Origin: an uncultured Bacteroidota bacterium
GTDB taxonomy: Bacteria; Bacteroidota; Bacteroidia; Chitinophagales; LD1
Assembly (NCBI GenBank): GCA_903861145.1
Contig: CAIOTH010000083.1
Location: forward strand, 1 to 64,000
Direction of reading: 5' to 3'
DNA length: 64,000 nt
Both the position numbers and the translations under genes were made by a program. The notes under the pieces were generated by a model. It made no database searches and was not told the origin of the DNA. It saw nothing but the letters and a program-made list of their open reading frames with translations. Positions 10,043 through 19,078 of this stretch are shown here, piece after piece (position 1 is the stretch's first letter; each line of letters opens with the position of its first letter).

Positions 10043-10786
10043 ATGACCCAACAGGAGCTTAAAGTTTTATTGATTGAGGATAATCCCGGAGATGCATTTC
10101 TTATTAAATTCTACCTGGGAGAATCGACTTCGCCGGTTTTTCATGTCTCGCATTCAGAAGATGTGAAAGGTGGGCTTGACCTTCTTTCGAAAGGTAACTT
10201 TGATATTATCCTCAGTGATATGAATTTGCCCGATAGTTTCGGAGTTGAAACTATTAAATCGATACTTACTAAATATCCCGGTAACCTCGTTATTGTATTA
10301 ACGGGATTGACCGATGAGGAAGTTGGGCTTGAAACCGTGCGTTACGGTGCCCAGGATTTTTTGGTGAAAGGGAAATTTGATGGTAAAGTTTTAATCTCTT
10401 CGATTATGTTTTCGTTTGAACGTTTCAAACTAAACAAGCAGATAGACCGGGTTTCGAAACAGTTAGATGAAGAGAATTCAAGAATTGACTCCATTCAAAA
10501 ATTGCTGAATGCCGGCTACATTGAATTCGACATACAAAACAATAGTGTTTTTCGTTCCGATTTTCTGCTCAAAATGATTGGAATGGATGAATCAATGAAA
10601 GATGCCAAACTTGATGAGGGGTTTCAGGCAATTATTAATTCAGATGAATTAAAAGCCAAAATGCAGGAAGCCATTACCGTTGGTAAAGTTGGCACGCACA
10701 ATTTTAAAAGAAAAGATGGCAGAGAATACCGTTTAACATTTGAATGTAAAAACGGAAAGATGCTAGGGGTTATCCAACCTCTATAA
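10043..10786 (+). CDS. Response regulator with C-terminal degenerate PAS-like domain
   Basis: 247 residues. REC domain at about 1-125 with E12/D13, phospho-accepting D59 (ILSDMNLPDSFG) and the K of FLVKGKFDG. A helical, probably coiled-coil linker follows (FSFERFKLNKQIDRVSKQLDEENSRIDSIQ). The C-terminal ~100 residues (IEFDIQNNSVFRSDFLLKMIGM ... HNFKRKDGREYRLTFECKNGKMLGVIQPL) look like a short PAS domain. There is no DNA-binding, GGDEF, EAL or kinase output. Third gene of the kinase-regulator operon; its stop is 7 bp from the stop of the convergent barrel gene. The PAS call is inference from pattern. Confidence 0.85.
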   Translation: MTQQELKVLLIEDNPGDAFLIKFYLGESTSPVFHVSHSEDVKGGLDLLSKGNFDIILSDMNLPDSFGVETIKSILTKYPGNLVIVLTGLTDEEVGLETVRYGAQDFLVKGKFDGKVLISSIMFSFERFKLNKQIDRVSKQLDEENSRIDSIQKLLNAGYIEFDIQNNSVFRSDFLLKMIGMDESMKDAKLDEGFQAIINSDELKAKMQEAITVGKVGTHNFKRKDGREYRLTFECKNGKMLGVIQPL

Positions 10787-10793
10787 CGTTCTC

Positions 10794-12635
10794 TCAATTA
10801 TCAGTTGTTAGCACCGTAGGTACAAATAAATTATCTGCACTAATCGCGCGGGTGTTTTCAAAGCCACCTATTACAGCGTAGGGTTTAATAATAGGAATAC
10901 TAAGCTTGGGGTAATAGGCAAAAGTTATTTCGAAATACCCTATACCCATTGACAAATTACGCAGTTTTAGGCCTACCCCATAGCCCTGGGTCAATGTGCC
11001 TGAAGTCAACGCATTTTGTTGCATAAATGCTAAATCGGCAAACGCAAAAGCAGCACCGGAAAAACCAAGGATTTTAAAGGTAGGATAAACATCCGTTTCG
11101 AGATTTAGCACGTAGCTGCGGGTACCCTGGATATAATTTACAAAGATGCCACGTACTCCGTTTGAATTGTTCATTACCAACTCCTTATTCTCTGGCCGGT
11201 TAAAGCCAAGATTAACGTTGCCTGAAACAAACTGTCGCATCATAAACCGCCTGCCAAGTTTAACCGGTTGCGAATAAAAGTTCTCGCTTACCTTAAAGAG
11301 AATCTGCTCGTAAACGTTTTTCTTCATAAAGCCACCATATGATGCTCTTGTATCAAAGTAACCGAGGCCTTTTAGGTAATGGCCATAATCGATTTGAGCG
11401 CCTGAGTAAAAGCGTTTATTAAGTTGTTCGTCGTAATCATAACCAAAAATGAGGGAGGGATTAAATCCCTTGCCAAAGTATTCGGCCTGATCGAGATAGT
11501 ATACTGAGTGATCAAGGTAGTAATCCCAATTAGCCAAACCTACGCTACCCAAAAAATAGGTTCGGTTTAAAAATATCAGCGACCCATCGGGGCTAACCTG
11601 GTAGGGCCGCGAATTATATTGGTAACGGTTCATGCGCCCTGAAACTATTAACCGCATTAAATCAAATTGGGGGCCAAGGGCCGGTAACTTAAACGAACGG
11701 GCGAGCCAGGCATCCTGCCAGTTAAATGTAACATTAGTGGGTATGGCCTGACCGAGCGTATTTGGCAGTGCAGCGCTTTGATGTTCGAAAGCCCCTTGCA
11801 GGTGGCCGGCCCATTCGCTATTGGCCGAAAAGAAATTACGATTAATGTTTACCCAAACCCCTTTGGTCAAATCATCATATTGGTAATGTACGCTGGCATC
11901 AATATGCGTTTTTTTGATGTTCTCAAATAAATATCCACCTGAAAGAGAATAAAAATCGTCCTTACGAAAATTAAAGGTTACGTAGTTTGATATAGACTGA
12001 GGTAGGCCCAAAAAGTTTTTGAATTGAACACCGGCCGAGACATAAGAATATGCCAGCGTGCTGGTCACTCCCCAACTCCACCGGTCCTGAAGCATTACAA
12101 CAATGTCAATCATACCCGGCTCGCTATCTACCGGCATTACAAATATCTTGAGGTCTTTAAATGTATTACGCTCCCATAAATTGCGCTCTGTGTCTGAAAT
12201 TAAAATCGGATCAATTTTATCGCCCTGCTTAAAAAGCAAATCGTTTCGTACCACCCAATCTTTAGTTTTTATTTGAACCTTATTGGCAAACCTTTGAAAT
12301 TTGGTATAATGGTCGGTCACCGGTTTATCAATAGTAGCACCATATGGTTCAATAACACGTATATCGATATTACGAATAGTTTTTCCACGGTAAGGTTCGT
12401 ACTCATCAGGGCCGTTAACCGGACGGTCCACCTTGCGGTCGCTATAGCTTAGGTATGAAACATAAGTTAGTGTTTTACTTAACCCGCTTACCAATTTCTT
12501 CTTTTGCGATTGGCGCTTTAACTGTTTCGGGGTTTTGGCCGGGCACAAGGGTTCATCATGCAGGTATTGAGCGGATAACTGCAACACCGGTATGCAAATG
12601 GCAATACTAAAAATGAAATAGTAAAGACCCTTCAT
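10794..12635 (-). CDS. BamA/TamA-superfamily outer-membrane barrel with a single POTRA domain
   Basis: 613 residues with a signal peptide (about 1-22, ending LSAQ). A basic segment (KQLKRQSQKKK) is followed by one POTRA-like domain at about 84-188: GKTIRNIDIRVIEPYG, then FKQGDKIDPILISDTERNLWERNTFKDLKIFVMP and IDIVVMLQDRWSW. The rest has alternating aromatic/polar strands typical of a 16-strand barrel, ending in long strands near the C-terminus. BamA carries five POTRAs and TamA three, so one POTRA marks a smaller relative. It may assemble or insert outer-membrane proteins or lipids, but the role is unproven. Monocistronic, convergent with the two-component operon. Confidence 0.8.
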   Translation of the reverse strand: MKGLYYFIFSIAICIPVLQLSAQYLHDEPLCPAKTPKQLKRQSQKKKLVSGLSKTLTYVSYLSYSDRKVDRPVNGPDEYEPYRGKTIRNIDIRVIEPYGATIDKPVTDHYTKFQRFANKVQIKTKDWVVRNDLLFKQGDKIDPILISDTERNLWERNTFKDLKIFVMPVDSEPGMIDIVVMLQDRWSWGVTSTLAYSYVSAGVQFKNFLGLPQSISNYVTFNFRKDDFYSLSGGYLFENIKKTHIDASVHYQYDDLTKGVWVNINRNFFSANSEWAGHLQGAFEHQSAALPNTLGQAIPTNVTFNWQDAWLARSFKLPALGPQFDLMRLIVSGRMNRYQYNSRPYQVSPDGSLIFLNRTYFLGSVGLANWDYYLDHSVYYLDQAEYFGKGFNPSLIFGYDYDEQLNKRFYSGAQIDYGHYLKGLGYFDTRASYGGFMKKNVYEQILFKVSENFYSQPVKLGRRFMMRQFVSGNVNLGFNRPENKELVMNNSNGVRGIFVNYIQGTRSYVLNLETDVYPTFKILGFSGAAFAFADLAFMQQNALTSGTLTQGYGVGLKLRNLSMGIGYFEITFAYYPKLSIPIIKPYAVIGGFENTRAISADNLFVPTVLTTDN

Positions 12636-12773
12636 TCACAAATTTTAAGCCCGTAAGACCAAATGAACGATGAATTTAATAAAATGCAATTAACGTATAA
12701 AACAATCTGCTGCTTGTTGGGGGCATCCCGCACTTTGTTTTACGGAAGAACTTAATTTTGGTTTTATGGACGT

Positions 12774-13397
12774 TTAAATGGCACTTAAATGCCCTGTTTC
12801 GCTATGCATTTCAATCTCAAACGCGCCATTATCCAGCTGGTTAACTTTATACAGGCAAAGGTTTGAGTGGGTGAATGCTTCCATATCAGTAAGTGGCCTA
12901 CCTGTTAAGGTGCATAAAAAGGCCCTAATAAACCGACCATGCGTTGCAATAAGTATTTTTTTTTGACTGGTTGTAAACAGATGGGCTAAAAACTGCTTTT
13001 GCCTTTGTTGCAAATCAAAAGGGCTTTCGCCCGAGGGGGCGGGTTTGGCATGGATGTCGCCTTCGCGCCATTTCTTAATCAAATTTTGAAAAGTTGCATC
13101 CGACTCCATAGTTGAGGCTGTGCCTTCTAATTCGCCCCAACTTATTTCATCGAGTTCCGAAAATACCTGGTGGGGTATGCCCAATTTTACAAAGTCAACT
13201 ATTGACTCCTGCGCACGCCGCAAGGTTGAACTATACACTATTTCGAAAGGAATATCCTTGTAAGCTTCAAAAAATACCCGGGCCTGCTTTCTGCCTTTAT
13301 CATTTAACGATAGGTCTACACCTTTTCCTTGAACTATTCCCCTGGCGTTATGATCAGTTTGTCCGTGTCGTATTATGTAAAGCTCTCTTTGTATCAA
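12774..13397 (-). CDS. Histidine phosphatase superfamily (phosphoglycerate-mutase-like)
   Basis: About 207 residues of the RHG phosphatase family. The phospho-accepting histidine lies in LYIIRHGQTDHNARGIVQG; the second catalytic histidine is in LIATHGRFIRAF; STLRRAQES and ISWGELEG supply the usual Arg and Glu. Substrate unknown; cobalamin-phosphate and sugar-phosphate phosphatases share this plan. The frame opens further upstream to TTG 13436, but that extension (TQNYIFTAKPSH) overlaps a likely promoter element at 13415-13422. TTG 13397 gives the family-typical MIQRELYIIRHG start, so I prefer it. Divergent from isochorismate synthase. Confidence 0.85.
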   Translation of the reverse strand: MIQRELYIIRHGQTDHNARGIVQGKGVDLSLNDKGRKQARVFFEAYKDIPFEIVYSSTLRRAQESIVDFVKLGIPHQVFSELDEISWGELEGTASTMESDATFQNLIKKWREGDIHAKPAPSGESPFDLQQRQKQFLAHLFTTSQKKILIATHGRFIRAFLCTLTGRPLTDMEAFTHSNLCLYKVNQLDNGAFEIEMHSETGHLSAI

Positions 13398-13414
13398 GTG
13401 ACTGGGTTTAGCGG

Positions 13415-13430
13415 TAAAAATATAGTTTTG
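13415..13430. promoter_or_regulatory. Back-to-back promoter elements between histidine phosphatase and isochorismate synthase
   Basis: On the plus strand, TAGTTTTG at 13423-13430 is an exact TAnnTTTG, 17 bp before the GTG of isochorismate synthase. On the minus strand, TATTTTTA occupies 13422-13415, upstream of the phosphatase. The two elements abut, so the two polymerases cannot load at once. Confidence 0.55.
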
Positions 13431-13447
13431 CGTCAAACAAAAAACAG

Positions 13448-14569
13448 GTGTCGTCAGTTAAAAGAACTTCTTTATATCAATTTTTCGATTACTGCTTGCA
13501 AAACAGGTTGCCGGTTGCGTTTTATCGCATCCCGAATACTAAAACGATAAAAGTTGTTGCACAAAGAGAAAGGCAGCTCGATTTGTGTTCAGAGATGAAA
13601 GATATTTCCACAAAAAAAGGTTTCGTTGTAGCGCCCTTTAGCGAGGATAAGTACAACCACGCCTTTGTGATAAGAGCAGATATTTTTAATACAGAGGGCA
13701 AACTACCGGCTTTAAATTTTGCGAAGGTTTTTGGCAATCAGCCACTGGTGGCGGCTGGAAGAAAAAAAATACAGGAATCGAGCCGAAAAGATTACGCAGA
13801 GTATGTTAAGAACATCCAGCGCGAAATATGGAAGGGAAACTTTAAAAAGGTGGTAGCCGCACGAGTAATTAAAAAGAAAAAGCCCGGTGGATTTAACGTT
13901 GTGACCTATTTTGAAAGTTTGTGTAAGAAATACCCCTCGGCGTTTATATCACTGGTGTATACTGAACAGTATGGCCTGTGGGTTGGCGCAACGCCCGAAA
14001 TTTTGTTGAGGGTAGATAAAACAGGTTTTAGCACTTATTCATTAGCGGGTACCAAGGCCAACACCCCTAATAATTTAGGAATGGCATGGGGCCCAAAAGA
14101 GCAGGAAGAACAAAAAATAGTAAGCGAATACATTACCGGATCATTTAAAAAATTAAACGCTACCCAAATGGAGGTAAAAGGCCCGGAAACCATTGTGGCA
14201 GGTAACTTACTGCACTTAAGAACCTCATTCACTTTTAAGAATTCCGGCAAAAACAAATGGCCGGAAGTTGTCGCCCACCTTCATCCTACACCCGCTATTG
14301 CGGGATTGCCTAAGGAAAAAAGTATTGCGTTTATTAGAGGCCATGAAGTAGCAGACCGAAGCTTTTACAGTGGCTACCTGGGGCCTGTTAATTTGAATAA
14401 TGAGGTAACCCTGTTTGTGAATTTGCGGTGCATGCAGGTCTTAAAAAATAAACTGGTGGTATATGTGGGATGCGGCATAACGGCTGACTCAAAACCAGCC
14501 GACGAATGGAAGGAGGGCAAAATGAAATCGCAAACCTTACTTAACGTGCTATCTGCCAATAAAAAGTAG
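13448..14569 (+). CDS. menF: Isochorismate synthase
   Basis: 373-residue chorismate-binding enzyme that converts chorismate to isochorismate, first step of menaquinone synthesis. The C-terminal catalytic block is intact: VGATPEILLR, YSLAGTKANTP, a conserved acidic EEQKIVSEYI, HLHPTPAIAGLPKEKS, FYSGYLGPVN and CGITADSKP. It is shorter at the N-terminus than E. coli MenF. The start is GTG 13448, 17 bp after an exact TAnnTTTG element. menD follows after 61 bp and menB after that, so the menaquinone role is favoured over siderophore synthesis. EntC and MenF are alike in sequence; context decides. Confidence 0.93.
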   Translation: MSSVKRTSLYQFFDYCLQNRLPVAFYRIPNTKTIKVVAQRERQLDLCSEMKDISTKKGFVVAPFSEDKYNHAFVIRADIFNTEGKLPALNFAKVFGNQPLVAAGRKKIQESSRKDYAEYVKNIQREIWKGNFKKVVAARVIKKKKPGGFNVVTYFESLCKKYPSAFISLVYTEQYGLWVGATPEILLRVDKTGFSTYSLAGTKANTPNNLGMAWGPKEQEEQKIVSEYITGSFKKLNATQMEVKGPETIVAGNLLHLRTSFTFKNSGKNKWPEVVAHLHPTPAIAGLPKEKSIAFIRGHEVADRSFYSGYLGPVNLNNEVTLFVNLRCMQVLKNKLVVYVGCGITADSKPADEWKEGKMKSQTLLNVLSANKK

Positions 14570-14616
14570 CTTCATTTTACCCAAATATTCGTCGCTAAAA
14601 GTTAAGCGAAAAATTT

Positions 14617-14624
14617 CACCTTTG
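14617..14624 (+). promoter_or_regulatory. Promoter-like element directly before menD
   Basis: CACCTTTG, one base off TAnnTTTG, followed by CGCCC and ATG 14631 only 6 bp later. If used, the transcript would be leaderless. Confidence 0.4.
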
Positions 14625-14630
14625 CGCCCG

Positions 14631-16328
14631 ATGAATACCAATAAACGGAGCGTTAAATTAATAGCAGATGTTTGCCGAAGCAAAGGCATACGATACGCTA
14701 TATTTTCGCCCGGTTCGCGTTCGGCGCCATTGGTAATTGCGTTTTCACAAATACCGGGAATAGAATGTATTGTTATACCCGATGAAAGGGTGGCGGGATA
14801 TTTTGCGCTTGGGATTGCACAGCAAACTCAAAACCCTGTAGCGGTAATATGCACTTCGGGCACTGCCGTTTTAAACTTAGGGCCTGCTTTATGCGAGGCC
14901 TATTACCAGCATATACCTATGTTGTTTTTAACCGCAGACCGGCCAAAAGGGGCCGAAGAACGCGGAGAAAACCAGGCTATTAACCAAGCGTTTGTATTTA
15001 AGGAAATGACAAATGCCAGTTATGATATTGACGCCGAAATGACCGATGATACAAGCCTTAAACAGTTAGCACATCAAGTTGAAACTTCGGTTGAGCAAAC
15101 AAAATATGCGGTTCCGGGCCCGGTGCACATTAATGTGAGATTAACCGAGCCCTTGTATGATTTAAATGATGAATTAGCGGCGCCTTACGATTTGAAGAAT
15201 TTTGACTCGACTAAAGTGATTAATTCTGAACTTGCTAAAAAGGAATTAGCACAACAACTGTCTTGTACCGGCAAGAAGTTGATAGTTGTAGGATTGCGAA
15301 ACGCAGATAAAGATTTCGTAGCAAAGCTTCAATTATTGGCCGTAAGAGAAGATACAGTGGTGCTTGCGGAAACGGTGTCGAATGCGGTGATAAATGATGG
15401 CATCAACAATTATGACGGATGTATTGATTTAATTGGTGAAAATGCCGGGGACTTTGCCCCGGATTTGGTGATAACCCTTGGTAATCAGATTATCTCCAAG
15501 AAACTACGGCAGTTTCTTAAAACAAACTCACCACAATACCATTGGGATGTTTCGCCTTACGCTGAGCATAGAAGGCACACTATATTTGATGTACGAACCA
15601 ACGAACATCCTATTAGCGAAAATGAATTGCTGGATGTTTTTTTAACCTCGCCTACGGCAAAATCGACGTATGCCGCCAAATGGAAATCGTTACATCAAAG
15701 CTCAATTGCTGTTTCAGAACAGTATTTGAATAAAGTAGCATTCAGTGATTTAAAGGTTTTTGAGCTATTGACAAAGGCGTTTCCTGAAAATGCACACTTA
15801 CAATACGGCAACTCCACTCCTATTCGGTATTCGAATTTGTTTAGTCATAGCGCCTCATTATATGTTAATTCGAACAGGGGAGCCAGTGGGATAGATGGCT
15901 GCGTAAGTACGGCCGCCGGAGCAGCCTATGCCACCCAGCAATTAACCGTTTGCATAGTGGGCGACGTAAGCTTCTTTTATGATTCGAACGCTTTGTGGAA
16001 CAAATATCTATCGCCCGAATTGCGGATTATCGTAATTAATAACTCTGGTGGGAATATTTTTCGCTTGCTCAACGGGCCAACCAAAGTCAGCGATTTTGAG
16101 AAATTCTTTGAAACCAGGCATAACCTGAACGCAAGGAATTTGGCACAGATGTATGATATCCCTTATTATTTTTGCGACCACCAAGAAAGGTTAGAAAAAA
16201 TACTTGCAACATTTTTCCATCCTCATAATGGTAAGCCGGCCATACTTGAAATTAAGACAGATGGCGCGCTAAGTGCCGAAGTTTATAAAGGCTATTTTGA
16301 TTTTTTGAAAAACAATAAAACTACGTAA
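14631..16328 (+). CDS. menD: 2-succinyl-5-enolpyruvyl-6-hydroxy-3-cyclohexene-1-carboxylate synthase (SEPHCHC synthase)
   Basis: 565-residue thiamine-diphosphate enzyme that joins isochorismate and 2-oxoglutarate to SEPHCHC, second menaquinone step. The N-terminal block [12 protein letters not shown] and catalytic E52 in [13 protein letters not shown] are present. The ThDP/Mg motif runs from [13 protein letters not shown] to [12 protein letters not shown], the GD...NN spacing of the family. A TTG nine bases upstream extends the frame but overlaps the promoter element; ATG 14631 gives the usual length before [11 protein letters not shown]. menB starts 17 bp downstream, so the two are cotranscribed. 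Confidence 0.96.
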   Translation: MNTNKRSVKLIADVCRSKGIRYAIFSPGSRSAPLVIAFSQIPGIECIVIPDERVAGYFALGIAQQTQNPVAVICTSGTAVLNLGPALCEAYYQHIPMLFLTADRPKGAEERGENQAINQAFVFKEMTNASYDIDAEMTDDTSLKQLAHQVETSVEQTKYAVPGPVHINVRLTEPLYDLNDELAAPYDLKNFDSTKVINSELAKKELAQQLSCTGKKLIVVGLRNADKDFVAKLQLLAVREDTVVLAETVSNAVINDGINNYDGCIDLIGENAGDFAPDLVITLGNQIISKKLRQFLKTNSPQYHWDVSPYAEHRRHTIFDVRTNEHPISENELLDVFLTSPTAKSTYAAKWKSLHQSSIAVSEQYLNKVAFSDLKVFELLTKAFPENAHLQYGNSTPIRYSNLFSHSASLYVNSNRGASGIDGCVSTAAGAAYATQQLTVCIVGDVSFFYDSNALWNKYLSPELRIIVINNSGGNIFRLLNGPTKVSDFEKFFETRHNLNARNLAQMYDIPYYFCDHQERLEKILATFFHPHNGKPAILEIKTDGALSAEVYKGYFDFLKNNKTT

Positions 16329-16345
16329 CACATAATTCAACACGC

Positions 16346-17167
16346 ATGAAAAAGAGAAACTGGAAAACCATTAAAGACTACGAGGAAATAAAATTTGATT
16401 TTTTTGAGGGCATAGCCAAAATCACTATTAACCGTCCGCGGTACCGTAATGCATTTACACCGTTAACGGTGAAGGAAATGATTGACGCCATGAACATTTG
16501 CCGCGATAGCATGGATATTGAAATAATTATTTTAACCGGTGAGGGCGATAAAGCATTCTGCAGCGGTGGTGACCAAAACGTAAGAGGCCATGGCGGTTAT
16601 GTAGGAAAGGATACTGTACCACGCCTTAACGTGCTGGACCTTCAAAAACAAATACGTTCAATACCAAAAGCCGTAATTGCTATGGTAAATGGTTTTGCCA
16701 TTGGCGGGGGCCATGTGCTGCATGTGGTTTGTGATTTATCCATTGCCAGCGAAAATGCAATTTTCGGGCAGACAGGCCCTAGAGTGGGTAGCTTTGACGG
16801 AGGCTTTGGTGCGAGCTATTTAGCCAGATGTGTTGGTCAGAAAAAAGCGCGCGAAATATGGTTTTTGTGTGACCAGTATAATGCAGAAGATGCTTTGAGC
16901 ATGGGTTTGGTAAACAAAGTTGTGCCCTTGAAGAAGTTGGAAGATGTGACGGTTGAATGGTGCAAAAAAATACAGGAAAAGTCTCCATTATCAATTCGCA
17001 TGCTGAAGTCATCCTTCAACGCTGAGCTTGACGGGCAGGCAGGGATACAAGAGCTTGCAGGAAACGCCACCTTACTTTATTACCTGAGCGACGAAGCCAA
17101 AGAAGGCAAGAACGCTTTTATAGAAAAGCGCAAACCCGACTGGAGCAAGTTCCCTAAGTTTCCATAA
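16346..17167 (+). CDS. menB: 1,4-dihydroxy-2-naphthoyl-CoA synthase
   Basis: 273-residue crotonase-fold enzyme closing the second ring: o-succinylbenzoyl-CoA to 1,4-dihydroxy-2-naphthoyl-CoA. MenB-specific features separate it from enoyl-CoA hydratases: [28 protein letters not shown] (about 71-87) and [21 protein letters not shown] with D151. The C-terminal [20 protein letters not shown] is also typical. It lies 17 bp after menD and 6 bp before a DNA-glycosylase-like gene. menE and menC, which make its substrate, are not in this window. Confidence 0.97.
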   Translation: MKKRNWKTIKDYEEIKFDFFEGIAKITINRPRYRNAFTPLTVKEMIDAMNICRDSMDIEIIILTGEGDKAFCSGGDQNVRGHGGYVGKDTVPRLNVLDLQKQIRSIPKAVIAMVNGFAIGGGHVLHVVCDLSIASENAIFGQTGPRVGSFDGGFGASYLARCVGQKKAREIWFLCDQYNAEDALSMGLVNKVVPLKKLEDVTVEWCKKIQEKSPLSIRMLKSSFNAELDGQAGIQELAGNATLLYYLSDEAKEGKNAFIEKRKPDWSKFPKFP

Positions 17168-17173
17168 TAGCGA

Positions 17174-17764
17174 ATGATAGAAACACATCCGTTTGGGGTT
17201 TTTACTCCAGCCAATGTTCAATGCCTGGTATTGGGTAGTTTTCCTACCCGCACGGCCAACTGGCGGTTTAATTGGTTTTACCCGGGCCGGGCCAATTTTT
17301 TTTGGAGGATGTTAAGCGAAATTTATGGACGGAAGTTTATTCATACTACAGGCGATGCTGCAGCCGGTGAGCGACGATTACTTTGTGAAGAAAAGGGAAT
17401 TGGTATAAGCGATGTAATATACCGTTGCAGACGCAAAGTAGTTACCAGCTCGAAGGATAGTGACCTTGAGGTAATTGAAAAAATGAACGTGTTAAAAATG
17501 TTGCGGGAGCATAAAACTATTCATACCGTAATCCTGACTGGTAGTTCGGGGCCCGTTAGCGCTCATAGAATATTTTATGAGCACCTGACCGAACATAAAA
17601 TTGCCTTTACTGTAAACGATACGAAACCGCCTATTAACGGACATTTTAAATTAGAAAAGAGAACGATTGAAGTTCATTCTCTCTATTCAACTTCAGGTAT
17701 CAATATCGGACGGTACGCAGAAGCAAAAGAGCAGTTTAAAAAATATTTGCCGGCGACAGAATGA
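17174..17764 (+). CDS. Uracil-DNA-glycosylase-superfamily protein
   Basis: 196 residues. VLGSFPTRTANWRFNWFYPGRANFFWRML has the first active-site motif of the UDG fold (GSFPT at 21-25) and the following NxFW found in MUG/SMUG-like members. GIGISDVIYRCRRK matches the middle of the fold, and VHSLYSTSG is at the place of the second motif (H-P/L-S). It is a divergent family and base specificity cannot be told. The gene starts 6 bp after menB and is probably cotranscribed with it, which looks like a chance association with menaquinone genes. Confidence 0.72.
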   Translation: MIETHPFGVFTPANVQCLVLGSFPTRTANWRFNWFYPGRANFFWRMLSEIYGRKFIHTTGDAAAGERRLLCEEKGIGISDVIYRCRRKVVTSSKDSDLEVIEKMNVLKMLREHKTIHTVILTGSSGPVSAHRIFYEHLTEHKIAFTVNDTKPPINGHFKLEKRTIEVHSLYSTSGINIGRYAEAKEQFKKYLPATE

Positions 17765-18098
17765 TGACAGTTATACCCACCCTGCCTATAAGTTTTCGCA
17801 TTCGTTATTGAGGTTATGTTTAGTTTTGTAATTGGAATTTGGGATTTAGGAGACCGGTGGGACTAATGCTCGAAATTTTGTTTCGTAAGTTTTGAGTTGA
17901 AAGGTGGAATTTTTAGGTTGCCAACTTAAAAAAGGTTACAAAGGGTTACAAAAGGTTACATTTTTTTGGAGTTGGGCCTAAAAGTTGACAAACCTTGACA
18001 AAAGCCGACAAATTCTATTTCTTAACTGAGATTGTGACGATAGTGTGCGAAAGATGTAAAATAAATTGCAATTAATTAAAACATACTATTATTAATTA
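17765..18098. other. Convergent intergenic region with phased decamers
   Basis: This 334-bp gap lies between two 3' ends, so no promoter is needed here. Apart from the decamer array at 17931-18010 (listed separately), it holds AT-rich sequence and no credible ORF. I see no convincing hairpin terminator. Confidence 0.5.
17931..18010. repeat. Two triplets of 10-bp repeats on one helical phase
   Basis: AAAGGTTACA, AAGGGTTACA, AAAGGTTACA at 17931-17960; a gap of exactly 20 bp; then AAAGTTGACA, AACCTTGACA, AAAGCCGACA at 17981-18010. All six start at positions ending in 1 and share AA at the start and ACA at the end, so they lie on the same face of the DNA. Too short and gapless for CRISPR; the 10-bp unit is not a codon multiple. 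Confidence 0.8.
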
Positions 18099-18515
18099 CT
18101 ATGTTTCAGGATATGCCTCATCAATGCAATCCTGAATTACCGCCTGAAGGTTTTTGAACAAGGGGCGCGGAATGGGGTGATGGATGTGCGGGTTATGCGT
18201 AGTTCGTTCTAAAAATATTTTGGCAAACTCGCGGGCTGCGTCTTCAATAATTTCGAAAAGAATTTCGGGCTTTGGTGCAATGCCTTGATTACTTAAGCGC
18301 ACCACACTTTTTGTTTGGCCTATAAAAACTGTGTGACCGCCACTATTAGTGATTTTAAGAACGGGTTGAATAGCAAAGAACGAATACTCCGGCTCATCCT
18401 CAGTAGGAGGAGATAATACCAAGCCGAAGCTCATATTAGCACTCAAATCTGAATGGCTCTCCCAAGGGCTTTCCTCCCATTTAACTACTTCAACAATGTA
18501 TTTGGTTACTTCCAT
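18099..18515 (-). CDS. Hypothetical cytoplasmic protein
   Basis: 138 residues, no signal or membrane segment. MEVTKYIVEVVKWEESPWE opens it; the middle (YSFFAIQPVLKITNSGGHTVFIGQTKSVVRL) alternates like beta strands, and the C-terminal ~50 residues look helical (ILFEIIEDAAREFAKIFLE). I do not recognise the family. A TTG seven codons upstream extends the frame, but ATG 18515 lies just after a promoter-like TTATTTGC-AGCC on the minus strand at 18540-18533, so I start there. It follows the DUF1254/DUF1214 pair on the same strand after 52 bp. Confidence 0.6.
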   Translation of the reverse strand: MEVTKYIVEVVKWEESPWESHSDLSANMSFGLVLSPPTEDEPEYSFFAIQPVLKITNSGGHTVFIGQTKSVVRLSNQGIAPKPEILFEIIEDAAREFAKIFLERTTHNPHIHHPIPRPLFKNLQAVIQDCIDEAYPET

Positions 18516-18567
18516 CAGTATTTCAATTGGCTGCAAATAAACGTTTTCTTAGACTGAAAGTTCAAGG

Positions 18568-19074
18568 CTATTTTACCTCGCACCTCAGCATTTTTTGGTA
18601 GGGCACCAATTGCTGATAACTACCATCGGTTGATTTTAAAAACCGGCAAATAACTACGCCCCTTTCTGTTTTTACATGTACGGTGTGCGGAGCGCTAGTT
18701 TCATTCTTTACCAGGTTAAGTTCAAACTTTCCGGTACGGCTTGAATCGAGATTGTTGTAAACACAGTATGGCTGACACCGGTCGTCGTAAAAAGAAATGG
18801 AGGCGTAGGTCGAATCGGGCAGGACACCTGAAATTTGAATGTTGTTATCAGTAACATCGTAAAATAAAGCGCTGTAAACAAAATCGGGGTTAGGCATTAC
18901 CACCCGACGCATGCTGGCATCTGTTTTTCCCGCGTTGATCCAGACATTAAACTTATGTTCTATTCGACGCGTGGCAATTTTATAGACTACATCGGGCAAA
19001 TAATGTATAACTGCCCACTGAATGGCTAAGACCAATAACACAAACCCAATAAGCCCAATAACAATCTTCCGCAT
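18568..19074 (-). CDS. Membrane-anchored DUF1254-like protein
   Basis: 168 residues: an N-terminal membrane anchor (about 4-25) and a periplasmic domain. MPNPDFVYSALFYDVTDNNIQISGVLP corresponds to the PNPDxxYS...W/F-D motif that opens DUF1254. The second half of the usual DUF1254-DUF1214 protein is missing here; it is encoded separately just upstream (19079-19657), 4 bp away. Two cysteines (RCQPYC) sit in the middle of the domain. Function unknown. The split arrangement with two anchors is known for this family in other bacteria. Confidence 0.7.
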   Translation of the reverse strand: MRKIVIGLIGFVLLVLAIQWAVIHYLPDVVYKIATRRIEHKFNVWINAGKTDASMRRVVMPNPDFVYSALFYDVTDNNIQISGVLPDSTYASISFYDDRCQPYCVYNNLDSSRTGKFELNLVKNETSAPHTVHVKTERGVVICRFLKSTDGSYQQLVPYQKMLRCEVK

Positions 19075-19078
19075 TTAA

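Noticed and set aside
14622-14630. TTG start for menD
   Set aside because: It overlaps the promoter-like element; ATG 14631 gives the family-typical N-terminus.
17931-18010. CRISPR array
   Set aside because: The units are 10 bp with no spacers of unique sequence and no cas genes.
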